DNA of 14,830 nt from Pseudomonas sp. Its GTDB lineage: Bacteria; Pseudomonadota; Gammaproteobacteria; Pseudomonadales; Pseudomonadaceae. The stretch is from assembly GCF_030147005.1 (NCBI RefSeq), contig NZ_JASLAW010000036.1, positions 1 through 14,830 on the forward strand, written 5' to 3'. The notes under the pieces were generated by a model that was not told the origin of the DNA, did no database searches, and saw nothing but the letters and a program-made list of their open reading frames with translations. A program made the position numbers and the translations under genes. This document shows positions 1-7,000 of this stretch, in pieces. Numbering within the stretch: position 1 is the stretch's first letter; each line of letters starts with the position of its first letter.

Positions 1-17
1 CCGCTTCGCGCCCCAAC

Positions 18-39
18 GGGAGCAAGCTCCCTCGCCACA
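18..39. repeat. REP-like palindrome (partial element)
   Basis: A perfect 6-bp hairpin, GGGAGC-AA-GCTCCC (18-31), is followed by TCGCCACA, the form typical of dispersed Pseudomonas REP sequences. Its partner, if any, would lie left of the window. It belongs to the intergenic space downstream of ubiA. Confidence 0.45.
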
Positions 40-72
40 GGTCGCAGGTTTTTCTGCTTTAGCGCTTAACTG

Positions 73-151
73 ACCGGCATTAGGGCAAGCCCGCTCCCAC
101 ATGTGCAACGGATGCCTGTTTGGGAGCGGGCTTGCCCGCGATGGCGCCGGT
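73..151. repeat. Inverted REP pair downstream of ubiA
   Basis: The 17-nt arm at 83-99 (GGGCAAGCCCGCTCCCA) is the exact reverse complement of 121-137, with a 21-nt loop. An outer pair, ACCGGC at 73-78 and GCCGGT at 146-151, extends the symmetry. The core GGGAGCGGGCTTGCCCGCGA is a familiar Pseudomonas REP form. It sits 6 bases past the ubiA stop codon, so the transcript could end in or be protected by this structure; no U-rich tail is visible, so a classical terminator is not claimed. Confidence 0.75.
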
Positions 152-156
152 CCTGA

Positions 157-1047
157 TCAGCGCAACGCGTAATCCGTCACAATCCCCACAAATATCGCCA
201 ACCCCGCCCAATGGTTGTGCAAAAACGCCTTGAAGCACTTCATGCGGTCCCTGTCCCGGGTGTACCAGAACTCCCAGGCAAAACAGCCCGCCGCCGCCAG
301 CAGCCCGAGGTGGAACCAGCCGCCCAGCTCAAACCGAGCCCCCGCGAGCAACAGACACACCAGCGCCAGGCCCTGCAGGGTGAGAATGATCAAACGGTCA
401 GCATCACCGAACAGAATCGCGGTGGATTTCACGCCGATCTTCAAGTCGTCGTCGCGGTCGGTCATCGCGTAATACGTGTCGTAACCCACCGTCCACAGCA
501 GGTTGGCGATGTACAGCAGCCACGCTTCGGCCGGCAGGTCGCCGGTCTCGGCCGTGAACGCCATCGGCATGCCCCACGAAAACGCCGCACCCAACACTAC
601 CTGCGGGTAATAGGTGTAGCGCTTCATGAACGGATAACTCGCCGCCAGCACCAGCCCGCCGAGGGACAACAGGATGGTGCTGGCGTTGGTCAGCAGCACC
701 AGCAGGAAGCTGATGCCCATCAGCAGCGCAAAAAACACCAGCGCCTCTTTCGAACTGATCCTGCCGCTGACCAGCGGACGTTGCTCGGTGCGTTTGACAT
801 GACCGTCGACCTTGCGGTCGGCCCAGTCGTTGATCACACAGCCACCGGCTCGGGTCAGCACCACGCCCAGCACGAAAATCACGATATTGAGCAGCGACGG
901 CGAGCCCTTGCCGGCGATCCACAGCGCCCACAGCGTCGGCCACAGCAGCAGGTAGATGCCGATAGGCTTGTCCATGCGCGTCAACTGAATAAAATCCCAG
1001 GCCCTGGGGTTCAGGCGATTCAAGGATTTGAGCACACGTTGGTACAT
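157..1047 (-). CDS. ubiA: 4-hydroxybenzoate octaprenyl/polyprenyltransferase UbiA
   Basis: UbiA is an integral membrane prenyltransferase that attaches the polyprenyl tail to 4-hydroxybenzoate, the second step of ubiquinone synthesis. The 296 aa length is normal for the family. Both aspartate-rich Mg-prenyl-diphosphate motifs are visible: N73-D74-xx-D77-xxx-D81 (NDWADRKVD) and D190-xx-Y193-xxx-D197-xxx-D201. Hydrophobic stretches at about 50-66, 103-120, 123-138, 150-165, 178-190, 219-236 and 246-258 fit the multi-helix UbiA fold. The ATG start overlaps the ubiC stop in TGATG (shared base 1047), with GGAGAA a few bases upstream, so the two genes are probably translationally coupled and supply consecutive enzymes. 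Confidence 0.97.
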   Translation of the reverse strand: MYQRVLKSLNRLNPRAWDFIQLTRMDKPIGIYLLLWPTLWALWIAGKGSPSLLNIVIFVLGVVLTRAGGCVINDWADRKVDGHVKRTEQRPLVSGRISSKEALVFFALLMGISFLLVLLTNASTILLSLGGLVLAASYPFMKRYTYYPQVVLGAAFSWGMPMAFTAETGDLPAEAWLLYIANLLWTVGYDTYYAMTDRDDDLKIGVKSTAILFGDADRLIILTLQGLALVCLLLAGARFELGGWFHLGLLAAAGCFAWEFWYTRDRDRMKCFKAFLHNHWAGLAIFVGIVTDYALR

Positions 1048-1610
1048 CAGCGGTTCTCCGGATGGTCATGCAGCACATGCCAGAAACTCGGCAGGAAGAC
1101 TTCCGCCACCAGCACGCTCAGCGCCCCGCGATCGAAGCGCGAGCGGCGCGCCCACAGCGCGTCGGTCTGGTCTGCCGCAGGTAGCCATTGCGCCGGGTAA
1201 TGGCACACCTCGATCGGCTGGCGGGTGAAGGCACGGTCGCAGAACAACAACTCGCCCAGCGACCGGCTGCCCAACTCATCCATATGCAAGCCGTCGCCCT
1301 GCAATGCGCCACGTGACGCGACGCTGCGGGCAAACACCCAAGGTTGGTCATGCCCGCGCAAATACACCTCGCGCACCCAGCCGACAGTGGCAGAGGGCAG
1401 GTTCAGCGCCGCACATTCATCGTCGCGCAACGGTTGCCAGCCTTCGAGCAGCGGCATCACGCTGAAGCCGTTATTGGACAGCTCTGTCAGCCGCCGCGTC
1501 AGCGAGCCTTCATCGAACAGCCAATCGAGGGTCAAGGGCGCAGGCATTGGGCGCAGAAGGCTCTGGGGCAGCCATCGGCAAGCATCGGAAGGGGCGATTG
1601 AGTGCGGCAC
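1047..1610 (-). CDS. ubiC: Chorismate pyruvate-lyase UbiC
   Basis: UbiC removes pyruvate from chorismate to give 4-hydroxybenzoate, the first committed step of ubiquinone synthesis, and feeds UbiA directly downstream. The 187 aa product has the family's landmarks: WVREVYL with R80 (equivalent to the substrate-binding Arg of the E. coli enzyme) and AEVFLPSFW with E170 (equivalent to its catalytic/binding Glu near the C-terminus). The assigned start is a GTG at 1610 with no convincing Shine-Dalgarno sequence; an in-frame TGA lies three codons upstream, so it cannot begin earlier. The next in-frame ATG, at 1547, would cut into sequence that still aligns with the E. coli N-terminus, so the GTG is preferred, with some doubt. 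Confidence 0.93.
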   Translation of the reverse strand: MPHSIAPSDACRWLPQSLLRPMPAPLTLDWLFDEGSLTRRLTELSNNGFSVMPLLEGWQPLRDDECAALNLPSATVGWVREVYLRGHDQPWVFARSVASRGALQGDGLHMDELGSRSLGELLFCDRAFTRQPIEVCHYPAQWLPAADQTDALWARRSRFDRGALSVLVAEVFLPSFWHVLHDHPENR

Positions 1611-1703
1611 GGCGAGTCAATATAGGCAGCAAAAGAGGCGGCGAGCTTACCATGGCGTCCTCAACTTTTGCCGCGCCGAACCCGCCGTTTGCGCCGATCG
1701 TGC

Positions 1704-1732
1704 TTGCATCTGTCGGCGCTGATCAGTACAAA
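1704..1732 (+). promoter_or_regulatory. Candidate sigma-70 promoter for rubA-rubB
   Basis: TTGCAT (1704-1709) and TACAAA (1727-1732) are separated by 17 bases and lie about 70 bases upstream of the rubredoxin start, in the 193-base divergent gap between ubiC and rubA. The match is decent but found by eye only. No clear promoter for the ubiC side could be fixed. Confidence 0.35.
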
Positions 1733-1803
1733 ACGCCCTGAGCCGAGCGGCAGCGCTGTATATCGACCGTCGGCCAAGATGCCTGACCCTGAGGAAGCAA
1801 GTA

Positions 1804-1971
1804 ATGAAGAAATGGCAATGTATCGTCTGTGGCCTGATCTATGACGAAAAAGATGGCTGGCCGGATGATGGAATCGCTCCGGGCACCCTGTGGCAGGACG
1901 TGCCGGAAGACTGGCTGTGCCCGGACTGCGGCGTAGGCAAGATGGATTTCGAAATGATCGAAATCGGCTAA
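1804..1971 (+). CDS. rubA: Rubredoxin
   Basis: A 55 aa one-iron electron carrier. Two CxxCG knuckles hold the iron: C6-x-x-C9-G (CIVCG) and C39-x-x-C42-G (CPDCG), with the usual aromatic residues W4, Y13, W30 and W37 around them. The size is typical of a stand-alone rubredoxin. The start ATG is preceded by GAGGAAGC (1791-1798). It lies 36 bases upstream of the reductase gene and should receive electrons from it; in pseudomonads this pair can serve alkane hydroxylases or oxidative-stress redox chains. No alkane hydroxylase gene is in the window, so the final acceptor is unknown. P. aeruginosa carries two rubredoxin genes in tandem here; only one is seen in this window. Confidence 0.96.
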   Translation: MKKWQCIVCGLIYDEKDGWPDDGIAPGTLWQDVPEDWLCPDCGVGKMDFEMIEIG

Positions 1972-2007
1972 TTTGAAGTTTACGAAACGTACTACAAGGA
2001 GAAAGGA

Positions 2008-3156
2008 ATGAACTCACCTGTCGTGATCATCGGCACAGGATTGGCCGGTTACAACGTAGCCCGGGAGTTTCGCAAGCTCGACAGCGAGACCCCATTGCTG
2101 CTGATCACCGCGGATGACGGGCGCTCCTACTCCAAGCCCATGCTCTCCACAGGTTTCGGCAAGAACAAGGAAGCCGATGGCCTGAGCATGGCTGAACCCG
2201 GCACCATGGCCGAGCAACTCAAGGCTGAGGTGCGCACCCATACGCGTATCAGCGGCATTGACCCCGGCCACAAGCGCCTGTGGATCGGCGAGGAATCGGT
2301 GGCCTATCGCGACCTGATCCTGGCCTGGGGCGCGGAGACCGTCCGCGTGCCGGTCGAGGGCGATGGCGCCGAGCTGATTTTCCCGATCAACGATCTTGAA
2401 GATTACGCGCGCTTTCGCGCCGCCGCCGCCGGCAAACGCCGCGTGCTGCTGCTCGGCGCCGGCCTGATCGGCTGCGAATTTGCCAACGACCTGATCCTTG
2501 GCGGCTATGAAGTCGACCTGGTTGCGCCGTGCGAACAAGTCATGCCGACCCTGCTGCACCCGGCGGCGGCGGCGGCGGTGCAAGCCGGACTGGAAGGCAT
2601 TGGCGCGCGTTTCCACCTGGGGCCGGTGCTCAACCGCCTGCAACGCAGCGCCGACGGCCTCGAAGCCCATCTGTCGGACGGCGAAGTGATCCACTGCGAC
2701 CTGGTGGTCTCCGCCATCGGCCTGCGTCCGCGCATCGACCTGGCGGCTGCGGCCGGCTTGCAAATCAACCGCGGCATCATGGTGGACCGCCACCTCAAGA
2801 CCTCTCACGCCAATATCTACGCCCTGGGCGACTGCGCCGAGGTCGACGGCTTGAACCTGCTGTACGTCATGCCATTGATGAGTTGCGCCCGCGCCTTGGC
2901 ACAAACCTTGGCAGGCAACGCCACGGCCGTAAGCTACGGGCCGATGCCGATCACCGTGAAAACCCCGGTCTGCCCGCTGGTGGTTTCGCCGCCTCCACGC
3001 GGCAGCGAAGGCGTGTGGAGCGTCGAAGGCCAAGGCACCGACGTCAAGGCCCTGTGCCGCGACGCCAGCGGGCGCCTGCTGGGTTACGCGCTGACCGGCA
3101 CCGCCGTTATGGAAAAACTGGCGTTGAACAAAGAACTTCCGCCGCTGCTGGCGTAA
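2008..3156 (+). CDS. rubB: Rubredoxin-NAD(+) reductase
   Basis: A 382 aa soluble flavoprotein that passes electrons from NADH to rubredoxin. The FAD-binding Rossmann motif GTGLAG is at residues 9-14, the NADH-binding GAGLIG motif at about 149-154, and the second FAD contact, ALGDCAEVDG, at about 272-281, the standard order of pyridine nucleotide-disulfide oxidoreductases of the AlkT/RubB type. The start is supported by AAGGAGAAAGGA just upstream of the ATG. It is very likely co-transcribed with rubA. A run of GCG/GGC codons around 2562-2578 encodes a short alanine stretch in a helix and is not a repeat element. Confidence 0.95.
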   Translation: MNSPVVIIGTGLAGYNVAREFRKLDSETPLLLITADDGRSYSKPMLSTGFGKNKEADGLSMAEPGTMAEQLKAEVRTHTRISGIDPGHKRLWIGEESVAYRDLILAWGAETVRVPVEGDGAELIFPINDLEDYARFRAAAAGKRRVLLLGAGLIGCEFANDLILGGYEVDLVAPCEQVMPTLLHPAAAAAVQAGLEGIGARFHLGPVLNRLQRSADGLEAHLSDGEVIHCDLVVSAIGLRPRIDLAAAAGLQINRGIMVDRHLKTSHANIYALGDCAEVDGLNLLYVMPLMSCARALAQTLAGNATAVSYGPMPITVKTPVCPLVVSPPPRGSEGVWSVEGQGTDVKALCRDASGRLLGYALTGTAVMEKLALNKELPPLLA

Positions 3157-3195
3157 ATGTCGGTCGTTCTGTCGCAATCAGCCTCTTCTTACCCC

Positions 3196-3201
3196 TATAA
3201 A
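3196..3201 (+). promoter_or_regulatory. Possible -10 element for the HU gene
   Basis: TATAAA (3196-3201) is followed by a GC-rich stretch (GGTCGCGGCGAGGC). No good -35 hexamer is visible, so this is only a candidate. If used, it would give the HU mRNA a leader of roughly 140 bases containing two hairpins. Confidence 0.25.
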
Positions 3202-3255
3202 GGTCGCGGCGAGGCTGGCGGAGCGTGCGAGGGCATGCCATTCTCACTCCCGTCT

Positions 3256-3307
3256 GCCGCAGAGTAGAGCCTGCGGCGCTTTGGGCGCTGCTCCGTCAGA
3301 GAGCAGC
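3256..3307 (+). other. Two tandem hairpins between rubB and the HU gene
   Basis: Stem 1 is GCCGCAG (3256-3262) with CTGCGGC (3271-3277), loop 8. Stem 2 is GCTGCTC (3287-3293) with GAGCAGC (3301-3307), loop 7. Neither has a proper U-run, although stem 1 is followed by GCTTT. They may weakly terminate rubAB transcription or be leader structure of the HU transcript. Confidence 0.4.
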
Positions 3308-3347
3308 ACGGACATAACAACAAAAAACCGTCAAAGAGGCTTCACAT

Positions 3348-3623
3348 ATGCGTAAACCAGAACTCGCAGCCGCCATCGCTGAAAAAGCCGATCTCACCAA
3401 AGAGCAGGCCAACCGCGTCCTCAACGCCGTTCTCGAAGAAATCACCGGCGCCCTGCACCGCAAGGACAGCGTCACGCTCGTTGGCTTCGGCACTTTCCTG
3501 CAGCGCCACCGCGGCGCCCGCACCGGCAAGAACCCGCAAACCGGTGAGCCTGTGAAAATCAAGGCCAGTAATACCGTTGCGTTCAAGCCGGGTAAGTCGC
3601 TGAAAGATACTGTTAACGCGTAA
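3348..3623 (+). CDS. HU family nucleoid DNA-binding protein
   Basis: A 91 aa HU/IHF-fold protein that dimerises, bends DNA and helps organise the nucleoid. The helical N-terminal half (about 1-40), the VGFGTF turn at 45-50 and the beta-arm with the intercalating proline P63 in GKNPQTGEPV are all typical. Length is normal for HU. AAAGAGG at about 3333-3339 serves as ribosome binding site. Pseudomonads have several HU genes; the copy next to rubredoxin reductase is the one usually called HU-alpha or HupA/HupN, and because naming varies between genomes no symbol is given. It is followed by a strong hairpin and marks the edge between core genes and the secretion cargo region. Confidence 0.95.
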   Translation: MRKPELAAAIAEKADLTKEQANRVLNAVLEEITGALHRKDSVTLVGFGTFLQRHRGARTGKNPQTGEPVKIKASNTVAFKPGKSLKDTVNA

Positions 3624-3661
3624 TCGCGTTACCGTCTCGTAGGGGGCGGGGTGGTATGAGA

Positions 3662-3693
3662 AATGGGCACGCCGACTGAGTCGAGTGCCCATT
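3662..3693. terminator. Hairpin terminator between the HU and immunity genes
   Basis: AATGGGCAC (3662-3670) pairs perfectly with GTGCCCATT (3685-3693). The loop itself contains a small palindrome (CGACT-G-AGTCG, 3673-3683) that could lengthen the stem. TTGTTG follows on the plus strand and TTTCTC on the minus strand, so it could end transcription of both converging units. It lies about 40 bases past the HU stop and 16 bases past the immunity gene stop. Confidence 0.7.
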
Positions 3694-3708
3694 GTTGTTG
3701 GGCAAGAA

Positions 3709-4068
3709 TCAGGCTTCCATGAAATCGTCGTATTCTCGATAGTGATTGACCGCCCGGATCAAAATATCGGTTGCCGGTGCCTTAACTTTCTTTTGAATGA
3801 CTTCGAATATGGCTTGTAACGTTTGCACATCTAGCCAGGTTTCGACGTTCTCTTTTTCCAAGGACTTGGGGATAAGTTCTCCGGCAGCATTTTCGACGGT
3901 TTTATCCTCTTCCTCTAAATCGTCAATCTCATCCTCGGTAATGAGGTAGAAGACGGATTTTTCTGGTTCATCTTCCCACTTGTCCAGATTGGTGTAGATC
4001 CAGTCGTTTTCGGTAGCCGAGTTGATAGTGCTGAACAAGTTGGTGATGCCTTGGATCTTCTTCATCAT
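3709..4068 (-). CDS. Putative immunity protein for the Rhs nuclease
   Basis: I do not recognise the family. The position, directly after the toxin tail of the Rhs gene, is where cognate immunity genes sit. The reading frame extends back inside rhs to 4182, but the best start is one of the tandem ATGs at 4068 and 4065, preceded by AAGGAATTA and beginning only 8 bases after the rhs stop; this gives 118-119 aa. The protein is strongly acidic, with a cluster EDEIDDLEEED in its middle, a plausible surface for covering a basic DNA-binding nuclease. No signal peptide or membrane segment is seen, so it would act in the cytoplasm. Base composition is low in GC (24 of 60 G+C at 3901-3960) against 45 of 60 in the Rhs core at 5401-5460, which suggests the toxin-immunity tail arrived by exchange. 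Confidence 0.75.
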   Translation of the reverse strand: MMKKIQGITNLFSTINSATENDWIYTNLDKWEDEPEKSVFYLITEDEIDDLEEEDKTVENAAGELIPKSLEKENVETWLDVQTLQAIFEVIQKKVKAPATDILIRAVNHYREYDDFMEA

Positions 4069-4075
4069 TAATTCC

Positions 4076-7000
4076 TTATTTTCTGCACGATGACCCGCCA
4101 CCCCAAGTCTTCCGACCGCCAACTCGTTTTCCATTACGGCCTTTAGGATGGTAATCGCCGTGACGGTTTTTGTGGTCTTCATGACTTACCAGCTGCAGGT
4201 TGCCGCCTACTACAGGGTGGTGATGCCAGGTTGAGCCTTTCATTGCTGTTGTTCTGAATTTGCCATTTTTCTTCGGCTCAACCCATTTTGAGATACCTGG
4301 GTGCTTCGCCTCGACGGTTGCTTTCAAGGCAGGATCGTTCTTCATCGCGTAATGAAGCTGTCTGTTAGATTCGGCGAAGTGTACCGAGTCCTTTGAACGC
4401 CAAATTTCTTTGTTGATGTGGGCCTCAAACGATACGTCGTATACCCCGGGATTTGTGCTGGCCCAACCCCAAGGGTCAATCCAGGAAGCCGGGTTCGGCC
4501 CATATTGATAGAAGTTATGCCCTCCGGCTAGCCCGATGGGATCGGGGGTCGTGAAGCGTCCAATATCCGGATCATAAAACCTGAACGTATTAAAATGCAG
4601 CCCCGTCTCTCGATCCAGGTACTGCCCCTGGAACCGCAGATTCTGCTCTTCAATATAATAAGGCTCGCGCACCTCCTCCAGCGTGTTGCCCCAGACCCTA
4701 TACGTCGCCTGCCAGACGCTGTGCCCATCCGCTTCGGTCAGTTGTTCTGGCAGGCCGTTCAGGTCGTTGTGGTAGTAACGAATCTTCTGCAGCGGCCCGG
4801 TGCCATCGACCCGTGCCAAGGGTTCGTAGCCGTCATCTTCGTAAACATAAAGACTCGTCTGGCTGTGTTTGTGCTCCTGCAGCAGTCGCAAACCATCCCA
4901 GGTGAACCGGGTTTGCCCCAGTGGATAGCTATCACTGCCATGCTCGGTTTTCTCGATCCGGCGACCCAGCGGGTCGTAGGTCATCCTGACCACGCTGCCG
5001 TTTTCATTGCGTACTTCAATCAGCCTGCTTTCAGCATCGTAGGTAAAACGCTGCAGGCCCCGCGCTGCGCTGCGTTTTTCGATCATCCGGCCAAAGGCGT
5101 CATAGCGATAACGCTTGTCCTGATACGTCAGCAGCTTGTTATGCACCACCAACCCGGCACCGGTCTGCGGACCGTCCAGTAGGTTGGCGGCGGCGTCGTA
5201 GGCGAAGGTTTCGCGCTGGCCGTGCAGGCTGTCCTGGCTGGCGATGATGCGGCCGGTAGCGTCGTAGTGCAGTAGCTGGCGGTGTTGTGCGGCGGGTTGC
5301 TGGTCGAGTTTGCCGATCAGGTTGTCGGCGGGGTCGTACTCGAACTGTTTTTGCGCCGCCGCAGGCATCAATGATGACTGACTGGCAAGGCGGCGTTGGC
5401 GTGCGCGCAGGCGGCCGCTGCGGTCGTATTCGCTGCGGGTGCTGAGCTGGCCCTGGGTGCGCAGCACTTCGCGGTGCAGTCGGTCGCGTTCGAAGTCGCT
5501 GATCACCTGGCCGTCGAGGTTGATCTGGTGCAGGTGGCCACTGCCGTAGTACAGGCGATTGAGCCATCGGCCGTCGGGCAGTTGGGTCTGGATCAGGTTG
5601 CCGAGTTCATCGTAGTGATGGTGCAAATGGCCGGCGGCACTCTGTTCGGCCAGCAACTGGCCGAGGGCGTCGTAGGCGAAGCCCAGAGCCTGGGCATTGC
5701 CTTGCAGGTCAGTGAAAGTAACTGCCGTAAGCTGGTCAACTGCATCGTAGCTGTAGTCGGTGCGGCCATCGTCGGTGGTTTTTGCAACCAGTCGGCCGAC
5801 CGCGTCGCGCTCCAAGCGATGAACGATAGGGGCAGGCGGTGCCTCGGGAACTACCGCCAGGCCGTTACTATAAGGTGCCGGAACGGCAGTCACCGTTGTG
5901 ATGTTATCCAGCAGGTCGTAGTCATAACGTTTGGCGCTGCCGTCGAGGTCTTGCTGTTCCGTCAGCCGATCCCCGGCGTCCCAGGCAAAGCGATAGCGTT
6001 CACCGTTCTCGTTGATCAGCGCTTGCAGGCGCCCATAGCTGTCATAGCCGAACTGCACCTGCCGACCATGGGCGTCCGTGCGCTGGCGTACCTGGCCGCG
6101 TCGGTTGTGCTGATACAGCGTGGTGTGCCCGGCCGGGTCGGTGTAACCCACCAGTTGGCCGCTGACATCGCGCTGGTACTGCTCGGTACGACCGTCCGGC
6201 AGTTGGCTGCTGAGCAAACGTCCTTGGGCATCGTAGCTGAACTGCGTGCGCTCACCGAGCGCATCGGTGATGACCTGCAGATAGCCGCGTTCGTCATAGC
6301 TGAAGCGCGTTGGGTAACCCGAGCAGTCGACATGCTCGACCAGTTGCCCGAACGGGTTCCAGCGCAGCTTTTTGCTTTTTCCGGTGGCGTCGATGATCTC
6401 CACAACCTGGCCATGCGCGTCATATCTGTAGCGGGTGACATAGCCCAGCGGATCGGTTTCGGCGATGCAATTGCCGCGCGGATCATAGCGATAAGCCCAA
6501 CTATTGTCGGCGGCATCGGTTTCCACCAGTGGCAGGGCCCAATGTTCCAGCCACAAGGTCGAATCGCTGCGGCCCAGGGGGTCGGATTCGCCGATAAGAT
6601 TGCCGGACTCGTCGTAGCTGTATTCATAGCGGCCACCCAACGGGTCGGTCGCGCTGAGCAGTTGGCGTTCGTCATTCCATTCGAACAGCCAGGTTTGCTC
6701 AAGGTTATCGCTGTATCGAATGATCTGGTGCTGGGTGTTCCAGTGGCGGGTACTGACGCGTTGCAAGCCATCGGTAATTCGCGTGATACCGGCCTGCAAG
6801 TCATAGTCGAACTGGTAGGCGTCGCCTTCGTCGGTCCAGTGCCGGACCACGCGCCATTCCGCGTCCTCAACCAACGCCCATTCGTAGAAACAGCGCAACC
6901 CGGTTGGCAACTGGTGCTCCACCATGCGCCGGCCGGCATCGTAGCTGAAGCGCCTCTGCACCTGACTGGTGGCATCGTGCACCTGCGCCAGGTTGCCGGC

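Noticed and set aside
211..1200. 329-codon open frame antisense to ubiA and ubiC
   Set aside because: Composition rich in Arg, Gln and His with no family resemblance; it is a by-product of the high GC third positions of the real genes on the other strand.
2562..2578. GGC/GCG trinucleotide run
   Set aside because: It encodes a short alanine stretch within rubB in frame; not a regulatory or phase-variable repeat on present evidence.
2014..3177. 387-codon frame antisense to rubB
   Set aside because: Mirror of the rubB reading frame, low-complexity Gln/Ala/His-rich protein, no ribosome binding site, while rubB is clear from its FAD and NADH motifs.
4069..4182. N-terminal extension of the immunity gene into rhs
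   Set aside because: The tandem ATGs at 4068/4065 have an AAGGA site and follow the rhs stop by 8 bases; the upstream extension overlaps the toxin-coding end and has no ribosome binding site.
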